Origin: Clostridiales bacterium | GTDB taxonomy: Bacteria > Bacillota > Clostridia > UBA1381 | Assembly: GCA_029226975.1 (NCBI GenBank) | Contig: JAQXZB010000108.1 | Coordinates: 1 to 34,406, forward strand | Direction: 5' to 3' | DNA: 34,406 nucleotides | Part shown: piece after piece, positions 7,359-17,052 of the stretch | Layout of the letters: the number at the start of each line of letters is the position of its first letter | Numbering within the stretch: the first letter of the stretch is position 1 | The notes under the pieces: generated by a model | The model's database searches: none | The model's input: only the letters and a program-made list of their open reading frames with translations | Told to the model about the DNA's origin: nothing | Made by a program: the position numbers and the translations under genes

Positions 7359-9332
7359 ATGGTTAATTTTAAAATTGCTGTAAATGATGAACAGAGTATA
7401 TCGTTATGCTGTCTTTATTTTAACAGCGAAGGTTTGCGTGAAATAAATCGATATATGATTGGCAATACGGAGTGTATTGTTTATTTGGATGAGGAGCATA
7501 ATCTTGAGGTAACGGAAGAAAAAGAGCGATTTAACGGTACGAGCGTGGTTCGCCAAAGAAATCGAGTAAGGAATATAGGTTCTCTTAGAATTAAAATAAA
7601 TCGATTCAGTTCTGCTTTTATTGATGAGGCGGGCAGTCTTGACAAAAGCACATTAATCCATTATTGCCGCAATACATGGGAAGGCGAAGGACAATGGGAG
7701 ACAGCATCAATTGAGAATTTTGGTTTACGAGCCGTTGCGGAGCATCCTGCGAGTTACCAAAAGATGACAATTTCCTCAAACGGCACGCGGAGTACGGGTG
7801 AGTATTATCCCTTTATCGTAATTGAGGATAAGAAATTCGGTAAATGCTATTATATGGAACATGAGGGGGGATTTAGCTGGGAAATTGAAATTGATGCCAA
7901 GGGCAACGGCATAACGGCGGATACAACTCTTTGCGCCGAGGTAAACAGCTTAAATGAATATAATAACGGATTAGCGGTTTTTCTCGAGCCAAACGAGGAG
8001 TATGTGACCTCCTACGTTTTATATGGTGTTTGTGACGGCGGTTTTGAGGAGGCAACTCATGAAATTTTAAAATATAAAAACAGGAATGGCAAAATACTTG
8101 CAGAATTACCGGTTTGCTTTAATGACTATATGAACTGCTTATGGGCAAGACCATCGGCAGAGCGGCTTATTCCGTTGATTGATGCCGCAGCGGAGGCGGG
8201 CGCCGAGATTTTTTGTATAGATGCAAATTGGCATACCAATATGGGAGATTGGATACCCGACGATAAGAAATTCGGTGATATCGGCTTTAAAGGGATTATC
8301 GATTATATAAAGTCCAAAAATATGCTTCCCGGTGTGTGGTTGGAAATAGAAACAGCAATGAGCGATGCAAAAATTCTTAAGCTGTCGGAACATTCCGTAC
8401 TGACAAGGGACGGAAACAAAATACAGTTTGGAAAGGGCTGTTACACACTTAATATGAATGATGAAAAAATCAGGGAATATATTCTGTCTGTATTTGATAG
8501 ACTCTACGATATGGGCATACGATATATTAAGAATGATTATAATCATTGCGTCGGAAACGGTTGTGACGATGTTCACGGGAAAGGGTACGGATTAAAAAAG
8601 AGTCTTGAAGGCTTTTATTCGTTAATTGACACTGTATATGAGAAGCATCCCGATATGATAATAGAAAACTGCGGCAGCGGCGCATTAAGATGCGATGAGG
8701 GAACATTATCACATTTTAACCTGCAAAGCACCTCCGACCAGGAGATATATTATTATAATCCGTCCATCATAAACGGTACAATGGCATTTATGCCCATTGG
8801 CAAAATGGGAATTTGGTCTTATCCGATACCGGTAAAGTTTTTTGACAAAGAGTTAGGCGAGGAAATTTTCACAAGCAGCTATTTATCAAGGTTTGCCGAC
8901 GGTGAGGAAACTGTTTTCAATATGATTACGTCAATGTTCGGAATAATGTATTTATCGGGAAGAATTGATAAAGCAGATAATAAGAACATGAATTTAATTC
9001 GGGAGGGCATAGGTGTTTATAAAAAAATGCGTAAGTATATAAAGAATGCTATACCGATTTTCCCCACCGGGATGTTTAAAATGAATGACAGCGGCATATA
9101 CGGTATTGGGGTTAAGAATGAGGAGGAACATAAAATTATTCTTGCGATATTCAGAATAAACACCGATGAAACAGAGCTTGAACTGAATTTCCACAAATGG
9201 GCAAAGGACAATTCGCGGATAAGGCTCGAATACCCTGCCGACAGTAATACGAGGTTTAGCTTTGAAAATTTAATTCTCAATGTAAATATGGAAAAAAACA
9301 ATTCGGCAAGACTGTTTGTGATTGATATATGA
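7359..9332 (+). CDS. Alpha-galactosidase, GH36 family
   Basis: A 657-aa melibiase-type enzyme that would remove terminal alpha-linked galactose from oligosaccharides. The N-terminal third is the GH36 beta-sandwich. The TIM barrel begins around residue 245 (WARPSAERLIPLIDAAAEAGAEIFCIDANWH). The nucleophile Asp393 sits in YIKNDYNH and the acid/base Asp460 in LQSTSDQE, in the order expected for the family. The C-terminal ~90 residues are a beta domain. The ATG at 7359 is preferred over an upstream GTG at 7344 because the ribosome binding sequence GTGAGGAG falls between them. No signal peptide, so it acts on imported sugars. It has its own promoter and is followed by gene debris. Confidence 0.9.
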   Translation: MVNFKIAVNDEQSISLCCLYFNSEGLREINRYMIGNTECIVYLDEEHNLEVTEEKERFNGTSVVRQRNRVRNIGSLRIKINRFSSAFIDEAGSLDKSTLIHYCRNTWEGEGQWETASIENFGLRAVAEHPASYQKMTISSNGTRSTGEYYPFIVIEDKKFGKCYYMEHEGGFSWEIEIDAKGNGITADTTLCAEVNSLNEYNNGLAVFLEPNEEYVTSYVLYGVCDGGFEEATHEILKYKNRNGKILAELPVCFNDYMNCLWARPSAERLIPLIDAAAEAGAEIFCIDANWHTNMGDWIPDDKKFGDIGFKGIIDYIKSKNMLPGVWLEIETAMSDAKILKLSEHSVLTRDGNKIQFGKGCYTLNMNDEKIREYILSVFDRLYDMGIRYIKNDYNHCVGNGCDDVHGKGYGLKKSLEGFYSLIDTVYEKHPDMIIENCGSGALRCDEGTLSHFNLQSTSDQEIYYYNPSIINGTMAFMPIGKMGIWSYPIPVKFFDKELGEEIFTSSYLSRFADGEETVFNMITSMFGIMYLSGRIDKADNKNMNLIREGIGVYKKMRKYIKNAIPIFPTGMFKMNDSGIYGIGVKNEEEHKIILAIFRINTDETELELNFHKWAKDNSRIRLEYPADSNTRFSFENLILNVNMEKNNSARLFVIDI

Positions 9333-9341
9333 GAATAAGGG

Positions 9342-9708
9342 ATGATGCCGCATGATAATATGCAAAAAGCAAAGTATCACAGTAGAGTTTTTAAAGTGAT
9401 TTATAAAATTACTGGTATCAAGAAAACCGCATTGGGCGGCAATTTCCGAGACCGGTTTATCTGTAGAGCGAAGAAGCGTCTTTGCGATAAAACAAACGGC
9501 TATGACGCAGTTTATTATAATGAGGTTATAAAGCCCGCACTTGTAGGTCTTGCAGGACCGTGGATCAGCGGCGGTATTGAGTTCAAAGCCATATGAGGAA
9601 AAGACATTTGTTCAGTATTTTATGCCGTATAAAGCAGTAGGCGCAGTAAAAAAAATGCTTCTATGGGATTCACAACAGCGGCCGTTATGTGAAAGTAATG
9701 CGTCATAA
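9342..9708 (+). pseudogene. Remnant of a DUF5107-like gene
   Basis: An 84-codon frame contains CDKTNGYDAVYYNEVIKPALVGLAGPWISGGIEF, broken here into NGYDAVYYNEVIKPALVGL and GPWISGGIEF, which I recognise as the hallmark core of DUF5107 proteins. The frame is lost after GGIEF, and the expected continuation reappears in a different frame as KTFVQYFMPYKAVGAVKK around 9598-9653, ending at TAA 9708. A complete protein would be several times longer. Intact relatives are large, often TPR-containing proteins of carbohydrate clusters. The remnant follows the GH36 stop directly and suggests that a co-operonic partner has been deleted. Confidence 0.7.
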
Positions 9709-9722
9709 ATATACGATATTAT

Positions 9723-9752
9723 AACTCCCTCTGCCAATTGACGGAGGGAGTT
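9723..9752. terminator. Hairpin between converging units
   Basis: AACTCCCTCTG pairs with CGGAGGGAGTT (11 bp including one G-T) around an 8-base loop, between the pseudogene and the end of the AraC gene on the other strand. There is no T-tract on either side, so it could also be a small dispersed repeat of the CTCCCTC/GAGGGAG kind seen in gut Clostridia. Confidence 0.5.
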
Positions 9753-9777
9753 GATTACATAATATTGAAATTCATCT

Positions 9778-10590
9778 CTACATTGCTACCTTGTGAATAT
9801 TCCGATATTCGCTTGGGGATATGCCGACATGCTTCTTAAAAAATTTAGAGCAGTATGACTCGCTGTCAAAATGCAGCTCTTTTGAAATATCGCCTATTGA
9901 AAGTGTAGTAACCAGCAGCAAATACCGAAGCCGTTCTACAATCGCAGAGGTTATATACTGTTTTATTGTGCTTCCTGTATCAGCCTTGAATTTCTGACCG
10001 ATATATGTCTGTGAAAAACCGATATGTCTGCAAACCTCTGCCACAGATATATCCGCATATAAATTATCCTCAATATATTTATATAACTTCTTATATTTGA
10101 GGTAAACAGCAATATCCCTTTCAATCTTATCTGCACTCGGTTCAATAATCTGTAATATAAGCGAGCGGACGCAGTTTTGCAGAAGAAGCGCCGACTTAAT
10201 ATTCTCGCTGTAAAGAATTTCACGAAGTGAGAGGATTTCATCATCACTTATCGGGAGTGTTATAATTCTGTTAATATCGGAAAGTAAATCCTGCTGCGGA
10301 ATAATTGTTGCGGTAAAATGAAAAAAGAATTTTTCCATATATTCATCACAACGACAGCTGTAAGTGTGATTTGCCGGAATGATATATATATTATTCGGCA
10401 GCATTGTGATATTTTCCGTATCATTGAAAAGCTTGGCACTGCCGTCAAGCACAACATAGATACGATTAAAATTATGGCAGTAATCATTAAACTGCCATTC
10501 ACTGCCGACGCTGCAGTGAAATATATGCGACGCTCTTATAGTTGTATAATTAAATAAATCCGTAAGCAGTCTGAAATTATGATTTAACAT
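9778..10590 (-). CDS. AraC-family transcriptional regulator with cupin sensor domain
   Basis: A 270-aa regulator. Residues about 20-100 look like the AraC N-terminal cupin arm (FNRIYVVLDGSAKLFND, then NNIYIIPANHTYSC). The C-terminal 100 residues are the DNA-binding pair of helix-turn-helices (ISVAEVCRHIGFSQTYIGQKF, in parts, then DISKELHFDSESYCSKFFKK and GISPSEYR). ATG 10590 has a G-rich AGGGGGC ribosome site. It is divergent from the 2077-aa secreted hydrolase and is the obvious candidate activator of it. A 21-bp-period direct repeat and a good promoter for the regulator itself both lie in the 161-base gap. The inducer is not known. Confidence 0.88.
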   Translation of the reverse strand: MLNHNFRLLTDLFNYTTIRASHIFHCSVGSEWQFNDYCHNFNRIYVVLDGSAKLFNDTENITMLPNNIYIIPANHTYSCRCDEYMEKFFFHFTATIIPQQDLLSDINRIITLPISDDEILSLREILYSENIKSALLLQNCVRSLILQIIEPSADKIERDIAVYLKYKKLYKYIEDNLYADISVAEVCRHIGFSQTYIGQKFKADTGSTIKQYITSAIVERLRYLLLVTTLSIGDISKELHFDSESYCSKFFKKHVGISPSEYRNIHKVAM

Positions 10591-10610
10591 TTTTGTCGCC
10601 CCCTGTTTCG

Positions 10611-10639
10611 ATTATACATCAAAATGCTCCGGAAGTCAA
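10611..10639 (-). promoter_or_regulatory. Promoter of the cupin-AraC regulator
   Basis: On the minus strand TTGACT (10639-10634) and TATAAT (10616-10611) are separated by 17 bases, one mismatch from consensus. The transcript would start about 15 bases before the regulator ATG. Confidence 0.75.
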
Positions 10640-10671
10640 TAAAAAGAGAAAAAGTACAAATTTTGGGAGAA

Positions 10672-10704
10672 TAAAGCCATATACATTTGACCTAAAGCTA
10701 TGTA
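10672..10704 (+). promoter_or_regulatory. Probable AraC-type operator: second direct repeat with 21-bp period
   Basis: TAAAGCCATATA at 10672-10683 recurs as TAAAGCTATGTA at 10693-10704, 10 of 12 bases identical, exactly 21 bases apart. The downstream copy covers the position of a -35 for the TATAGT at 10718-10723, and there is no -35 consensus there. This is the layout of an activator-dependent promoter driving the giant hydrolase at 10752. Confidence 0.6.
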
Positions 10705-10751
10705 TAATTTAGTTAGATATAGTATATTTAAAGCGAAAGGACGGTCATATT

Positions 10752-13700
10752 ATGAAAAAAGTATTATCAAGCATTTTGAGCATATCAATGCTGTGTTCGT
10801 CTGTTGTCGGATTGACGGCAAAAGCGGAAACGATTGATATTGGAACGGTGGTTTTCAAGCATCAGAATGTGGTCGGTTCTCAGACCTGCTACGGTGACGA
10901 TACGGATGAAAAGGTAATTACCGAAATCCCCGATGTTATTCAGGGAATGAGGATAAATCAGCCCGTATTCCGTGCGGAAGGACTTGAAGCAGGCAAAGAC
11001 TATACCGTTAAACAGAAGTTAAAGGACGGAACGGTATTAAGCACAGATGAGGTCACAGCGACAAGTGCGGGCGTTATTGAGTTCAAGCATGCGCGCAACT
11101 GTGAAATGCTTGAAATTTCAGACGGCGGCACGGTTATAGCGGCACTGGGCACGGATTTGGAGTATGTCAACGGTGTTGCGATCACATCGGCACCAATGTC
11201 ATATCAGATTTATCAGCGTGATGAAAACAATCAGGCTGTTATTACCATTAAAGGCGCCGTTTCCGGCGCATCGTCAGTAAGTATTGATATTGACGGTGTA
11301 TCGGAAAATGCGGATATTGTAAACGATGAATTTACATATACTAAAACACTTGATACGGGACTTTATGACATTACAGTAAACTCGGACAAGGGTGAGGCTG
11401 CAAGGTATGAAAAGGTCGGTGTCGGAGATGTATGGGTTGCGGCAGGTCAGTCTAACATGACGGACATGGGTGCGATAACAGATGGCTTTGACCCCGATAA
11501 CGACGACCCGATTAATGAGAATATGCATATAATATATGCCGAGGACTGCAAGTGGCACGAGATGTCGCATCCGGCAGGTGAGGGACGTTTCTTTAAAACA
11601 GGCGTAAGAACCTCACCGGTGACCTCCTTTGCAAGAGAAATTGCAGCGAGCGAGGGTGTGCCGGTAGGTATTGTGCAGTCGTCCGTCGGCGGCACGAATA
11701 TTTATCAGTGGGTTGACGGTGTGAGAAACGATGCAAACAGCGGCTATCTTATGAATGCACTTAAAGCCTGTTTCGACAAAATGCCGTCACACAACATAAA
11801 GGGTGTTTTGTGGTATCAGGGCTGCAATGATGCGATAAACGAGAGCTATGCCTATGATTATAAAAACTTACAGCAGAAGGTTTTTGACGCTATGCGTGAG
11901 TTCTTCGGAGCTGATACTCCGATAATCACAACACAGCTCAATGACGCAAATCAGGACAGCACATCGTCCTTGGGCTATTATGACGCGTGGTCATACGTTA
12001 AAGACGTTCAGCGTCAGAACGAAAGCCTTTACGATAACGTTTATGTTGTCGGTACGGGCGAGCTGGAGCTTGGCGACACAATTCATAACAGTGCCGCATC
12101 AAATGTAAAGCTCGGTACAAAATGGGCTAACACGGCAAAAAATGTTGTGTATGGAGATACTACGGTTGATTTCCGACAGCCGACAATCGAAAGTGCCAAA
12201 GTAACGGGCAGCAGAGAAATCACGCTTGCGTTTAAAGATACAGACGGTTTAACGGCGGCAACGGGTACAAAGCGCATAGGAATCACAAACTCACTTAACA
12301 ATATTGAGCTCGGCAATTTAAAAAATGAATTTGTCATAAGAAGCAATGCATCCCCGCTTGTTACTGCTTCAAACAGTGCAAAGGGTACGGATATGACAAT
12401 TACTTCAGCTGAAATAAAAGACGGTAACAAAGTTGTTCTTACTACTTCCGAAAATCTGCAAGGTTATGTAGCTGTTGATTGTATGTACGGCAAACGCTTT
12501 ACACCGACGCTTGTTGATGCCTCAACAAATGAAAGTGTGCTTGCCTTTTACAATGTTATGGCTGATTTGAACGGAATTGTTGAAGAACCGAAAGGTCCGT
12601 CAAATAAATTTGGTTCGGAATATAACGAAATCAAAGCATTTAATACATCATCATTATCAGCAACAGAAATCAGCAACACAGGATTTATGGTTTCAACAGC
12701 AAGCTCAAATTATAATAATGTTGTAGTAATGGACAACGAAACAAAAGTAAAAAGCGGCTATTATCCCTACGGCTCAGGACTTCCCGATAACGGATATTAT
12801 CTGTTTTTCGGCTCCGGCGGCAACGGCAGTGTGAGCGCGGCGCTGACAATGCCGGAGACGGTTGGAGCGGGTAAATACCTGAAAATTACCTATGCAAAGC
12901 CCTATGCGACAAACGACGGAAGAAACAACAGAAATCAGGATAACAGCGCGGAGGATAAAATAACAGTCGGCACTGAGGTGATTGACCTTAAGGCAAACTG
13001 TGACTTTGATAAATGGTATACCGCAACGGTAAAAGTAAATGACGCTGTTACAAAGCTCAATATAAATTTAGGAAAATGGGGTGCAATGGCAATTTCTGAT
13101 ATAGAAATTCTCGACAGCGCGGACACAATGGAATTTAACGTGGAAGATAACATAACATCGAGATATATAACTTCGCAAAATCAGACAGTCCAATATACCG
13201 CAAACGTATATAACAGCATAACAACGCTTATGGACAGCGCGGAAATTGTTACAAGAGGGACAGCGGACGCAAGCGCGGCAGTCACATATTCGGTAAACGG
13301 CTATAACGGAGTCAGCATTGACAGCAACGGACTTCTCACAATAACACCCAAAGCGCAGGAGGGAACGGTTATCGTAAGTGCCGAATATAACGGTATAAAA
13401 AATACGCTCAATCTTGAGCTTATGGCAGTAAGCAACGCGGACGGGGTTAAAATTGTAGGTGATGAATTGGTGAAAAAGGGTGAAGCTCTTTCGTTTAAAG
13501 CAATACCTACCGCAGACGGAACGGTTATTCCCGAAAGGGCAACCGCATGGAGCATTGAGGGCGACAATCATGGTGCTTCGATTGATGACGGTATATTGAC
13601 GGTACCTGCAAATGCAGAGTCGGGCAATATTACAATTAAGGCAGAGCTGCGGGTAGAAGGCTCACAGACAACATCGAATGTTTCTGACACTTTTACTGTT

Positions 13701-16700
13701 ACTGTAAAGGGAGAAGAAATCTCACCATACACAATAAAGGGTGTATTTCTTGAAAACTGCGCCGCCGATCTTACCAAAGCAGAGGGTGTTGACGGCGTTG
13801 CGGTAGATACGGACAGTGCGCAAAAAGGCTTTAAGGTAATTGTGAAGGCTGCTGACACCAACGGAATAGTAATTGCCCAAACGCAGGCTGTCCTTGATGA
13901 GCTTGCACAGGGCGTTTCGGAAATCAAAACTCCGCTGAACTTTAAGAATGCGGCGCAGGTAAAAGCGTATATAGTAAACGGCAATGATGAAATTGTATCG
14001 GAGGAAATATTCAAAACAACCGAAACAATATACAAAAATGTTCCTCTTGTTGCTGATTGGATAACAGGTGCAAAATCAGGTCTCGGTATGGGGGCGGGTA
14101 TTATGGCACCGCAGGGTGTGCCCTACGGAGTTGATCCGGATACGGTTGATGTATCCGAGCTTAATGTAAGCTATACATACGATAGTGAAACATATCCTAT
14201 GCCGACAACGGATAATGCGCTGTGGTATAAAACAGGCGCGTATCTTAAAGGCAACAGCAACGGAAATAACAGTATTTATGCCCGCGACGGTGTTGACTGG
14301 GAGCAGAAAGCACTGCCGATAGGCAACGGTTACATGGGCGGTATGCTTTTCGGACTTCCTGACAAAGACCAAATTCAAATTAACGAGGAAACCTTCTGGG
14401 CGGCAGGCTACAGGGGTGTTCAGACAAGCGTAGGTACGGGTAATGTAAATAAAAATATGAGTGAGGGCATCAACGGATATATGAGCGTCGGCAATATCTT
14501 TGTTGACTTCAATATGCCGGATAAAGCTCAGATAAAGAATTATTACCGCGACCTTAATCTTGATGAGTCTGTCGCGCATGTGCAGTACGAATATGACGGA
14601 GTTAAATACAATCGTGAATACTTTGCCTCATATCCGAAAGGGGTGCTTGTGTTCAGATATACGTCGGACACAGACGGAGCATTAAGCTTTGATGTAAAGC
14701 CTGTTTCAATGCATCCGGGCGAGGTAACGGTAAATAACGGCGAAATTACAATCATCGGCAGGTTAAAGGACAGTGAGCCTTATTCAGCAGGCGGTAATGC
14801 CGCATGGAATCAGGAGTCTGATTTGGAATACTGCACAAAAATTAAGGTTATAGCAGATGACGGCACTGTGACGGACGGTTACAACACTGTTAATATCAGC
14901 GGTGCGACAGGCGTTACAATTATCGTTGCTGCCGCGGCAGATTATGATGCGGAGCAATTTGAAATGAACGCAGACGGTACGGTAAATATGGATAAAACAC
15001 CGTACAAGAGTACAAGGGGAGTACAGGCGGCAATAGAAAAGGCTGAAAATAGAATAAAAAATGCCTCCGCTGTGACTTATGACGCGTTAAAGGCTGAGCA
15101 TACCGCAGATTACAAGGCGCAGTTTGACACGGTTAAGTTTTCTCTTACAGATAATGACGAGATTTGCACAACGCCTACAGATGAATTACAGTCATCATAT
15201 AACAGCGTGATAGGCACAAAAACATCAGACGGTGTAACAAATGTTTCTTATGACGCAGACGCGTATAAGAATCTTAATAAGCACCTTGAGGAACTGCATT
15301 ATAACTATGCAAGATATATGATGATTTCATCATCACGCTCAACAACAATGCCGGCTACCTTGCAGGGCAAGTGGTGCCAGTCTACAGCGGAAATATGGGG
15401 TTCGTGTTATTGTATCAACATCAATATGGAAATGAATTACTGGTTTGCGGGCGGTGCTAATCTTTTGGACAGCGGTAAGTCACTCATAGGCTGGTTTAAT
15501 TCCCAAATCCCCGCAGGACGAGTAACCGCAAAGAATATGTATAATGTAACGCCGAAGTCATATAAGCTTGAAAACGGCAAGCTTACCTTTGCTGACAGCA
15601 CCGATGAAAAGGACGATGTATTCATAATGCATACCAAGCAGGCAATAATGGGTACAACAGACCTTACGGGAGGCACTAACATTCAGTCGGCAGGCAACAC
15701 CGCATGGCTTATGTATAATCTTTGGGATTTGTATCAGACAAGCGGTGACAGGGAGCTTCTGGCAAATGACCTTTATCCGATAATGAGAAAGACTGCAAAC
15801 TTCTATACGCAGTATCTCTATACAAACGAGAAAAAGACGACATCCGATACAGATAAATATCCTGACGGCTACTATTACACCACATGGGCGGGACGTTCAC
15901 CCGAACAAGGACCTACTCATGAGGGTATCAAGTATGACCTGCAGCTTGTTGCGGGAATGTATGACTACACTATTGCGGCGGCTGAAACACTCGGAGTTGA
16001 CGCTGATAAGGTTGCCGCATGGAAGGAAATCAGAAATCATCTTGAGCTTCCCGTTGAGCTTGGCGATGACGGACAGATAAAGGAATGGGCAGAGGAAACA
16101 GCATATAACACAGACGCAAACGGAAATGCATTGGGAGATCCCGTTCACAGGCATATTTCGCATCTTGTGGGACTGTATCCCGGAACGCTTATAAACCGCG
16201 ATACTCCTGAATTGCTAAGCGGCGCTAAGGTGGTATTACAGAAGCGCGGCGACGATTCGACAGGCTGGTCCTGCTCGAACAAATTCCTGCTTTGGGCAAG
16301 AACGCTTGAGGGTGACAAGGCGCTTGAGCTGTTCCGCTATCAGCTTGCGAAGAAAACGTATTCAAACCTGTTCGATACTCACGCACCGTTCCAGATTGAC
16401 GGTAATTTCGGCTCTGCCGCGGGAGTTATGGAGCTTTTAGTGCAGTCACAGACAGGTGATATTTATATCCTTCCCGCGCTCCCCTCCGTTTGGGATAAGG
16501 GCGAGATAAGCGGTATAAGGGCTAAAAACGGTGCGGAAGTATCCATAAAATGGTCTGATAATGAAGCTGAAAGCTTCACAATCACACCTGCCGCGGACGG
16601 TGACATAACAATAGGCTATGATAAGGAAAACGGTACCTTTATGCTTAACGGCGAAACGTATGCCGACATGAGAAACGGCAAAAAATACACAATAAAGAAT

Positions 16701-16985
16701 GCAAAAGCCGGCACGATATACACGTTCACAGCGACAGAAGCGCAGAATAAGCCGGAAATTACCGTTACCGACAGCAGCGTAAGCGTAACAAATGCTTCCG
16801 AGGGTGTTCTTATGGTAGCGGGCTATGATACAAACGGAGTGCTTATTAAGACAGAATTTATAGACGGATACAGCGCGGAGCTTACGGGCTATGAGAATTG
16901 TCATAAGCTTGAAGCCTTTTTGTGGGACAGTATTTCGGGCATGAAGCCGCTTGCCGAAAGCGCTTCATACACAAAATCAAACTGA
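10752..16985 (+). CDS. Giant secreted SGNH acetylesterase (SASA) - GH95 fucosidase/galactosidase fusion
   Basis: A 2077-aa secreted enzyme. Residues 1-26 form a signal peptide ending near AKA-ET. An SGNH esterase of the sialate-O-acetylesterase/CE6 type follows: Ser235 in GQSNM, the GG block SSVGGTN, VLWYQGCND with Asn359, and Asp442/His445 in GDTIH complete the triad. Residues ~620-790 look like a carbohydrate-binding beta-sandwich and ~800-1000 like bacterial Ig-type domains. GH95 occupies about 1150-1935: the LPIGNGYMGGMLFG N-terminal domain, CININMEMNYW around 1555, a SPEQGPTHEG segment near 1717 and QIDGNFG near 1881, where the family keeps its Asn pair and catalytic Asp. A C-terminal module ends with ENCHKLEAFLWDS. 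No anchor is visible. ATG has GAAAGGA upstream. It probably removes acetyl groups and alpha-L-fucose or alpha-L-galactose from the same branched glycan. Confidence 0.88.
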   Translation: MKKVLSSILSISMLCSSVVGLTAKAETIDIGTVVFKHQNVVGSQTCYGDDTDEKVITEIPDVIQGMRINQPVFRAEGLEAGKDYTVKQKLKDGTVLSTDEVTATSAGVIEFKHARNCEMLEISDGGTVIAALGTDLEYVNGVAITSAPMSYQIYQRDENNQAVITIKGAVSGASSVSIDIDGVSENADIVNDEFTYTKTLDTGLYDITVNSDKGEAARYEKVGVGDVWVAAGQSNMTDMGAITDGFDPDNDDPINENMHIIYAEDCKWHEMSHPAGEGRFFKTGVRTSPVTSFAREIAASEGVPVGIVQSSVGGTNIYQWVDGVRNDANSGYLMNALKACFDKMPSHNIKGVLWYQGCNDAINESYAYDYKNLQQKVFDAMREFFGADTPIITTQLNDANQDSTSSLGYYDAWSYVKDVQRQNESLYDNVYVVGTGELELGDTIHNSAASNVKLGTKWANTAKNVVYGDTTVDFRQPTIESAKVTGSREITLAFKDTDGLTAATGTKRIGITNSLNNIELGNLKNEFVIRSNASPLVTASNSAKGTDMTITSAEIKDGNKVVLTTSENLQGYVAVDCMYGKRFTPTLVDASTNESVLAFYNVMADLNGIVEEPKGPSNKFGSEYNEIKAFNTSSLSATEISNTGFMVSTASSNYNNVVVMDNETKVKSGYYPYGSGLPDNGYYLFFGSGGNGSVSAALTMPETVGAGKYLKITYAKPYATNDGRNNRNQDNSAEDKITVGTEVIDLKANCDFDKWYTATVKVNDAVTKLNINLGKWGAMAISDIEILDSADTMEFNVEDNITSRYITSQNQTVQYTANVYNSITTLMDSAEIVTRGTADASAAVTYSVNGYNGVSIDSNGLLTITPKAQEGTVIVSAEYNGIKNTLNLELMAVSNADGVKIVGDELVKKGEALSFKAIPTADGTVIPERATAWSIEGDNHGASIDDGILTVPANAESGNITIKAELRVEGSQTTSNVSDTFTVTVKGEEISPYTIKGVFLENCAADLTKAEGVDGVAVDTDSAQKGFKVIVKAADTNGIVIAQTQAVLDELAQGVSEIKTPLNFKNAAQVKAYIVNGNDEIVSEEIFKTTETIYKNVPLVADWITGAKSGLGMGAGIMAPQGVPYGVDPDTVDVSELNVSYTYDSETYPMPTTDNALWYKTGAYLKGNSNGNNSIYARDGVDWEQKALPIGNGYMGGMLFGLPDKDQIQINEETFWAAGYRGVQTSVGTGNVNKNMSEGINGYMSVGNIFVDFNMPDKAQIKNYYRDLNLDESVAHVQYEYDGVKYNREYFASYPKGVLVFRYTSDTDGALSFDVKPVSMHPGEVTVNNGEITIIGRLKDSEPYSAGGNAAWNQESDLEYCTKIKVIADDGTVTDGYNTVNISGATGVTIIVAAAADYDAEQFEMNADGTVNMDKTPYKSTRGVQAAIEKAENRIKNASAVTYDALKAEHTADYKAQFDTVKFSLTDNDEICTTPTDELQSSYNSVIGTKTSDGVTNVSYDADAYKNLNKHLEELHYNYARYMMISSSRSTTMPATLQGKWCQSTAEIWGSCYCININMEMNYWFAGGANLLDSGKSLIGWFNSQIPAGRVTAKNMYNVTPKSYKLENGKLTFADSTDEKDDVFIMHTKQAIMGTTDLTGGTNIQSAGNTAWLMYNLWDLYQTSGDRELLANDLYPIMRKTANFYTQYLYTNEKKTTSDTDKYPDGYYYTTWAGRSPEQGPTHEGIKYDLQLVAGMYDYTIAAAETLGVDADKVAAWKEIRNHLELPVELGDDGQIKEWAEETAYNTDANGNALGDPVHRHISHLVGLYPGTLINRDTPELLSGAKVVLQKRGDDSTGWSCSNKFLLWARTLEGDKALELFRYQLAKKTYSNLFDTHAPFQIDGNFGSAAGVMELLVQSQTGDIYILPALPSVWDKGEISGIRAKNGAEVSIKWSDNEAESFTITPAADGDITIGYDKENGTFMLNGETYADMRNGKKYTIKNAKAGTIYTFTATEAQNKPEITVTDSSVSVTNASEGVLMVAGYDTNGVLIKTEFIDGYSAELTGYENCHKLEAFLWDSISGMKPLAESASYTKSN

Positions 16986-17052
16986 TTGCAGTTAAGTTGT
17001 GTGAGGACAATAACTTGATGTAATATATAATTTATAAAAGGAGGTTTTCAGA

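Noticed and set aside
9723-9752. Insertion-sequence end or MITE
   Set aside because: It is a single short hairpin without a partner copy in the window or a visible target duplication.
13068-14579. Antisense frames of 155-167 codons inside the 2077-aa gene
   Set aside because: They lie opposite a well-supported coding region, have no ribosome sites or recognisable domains and reflect its base composition.
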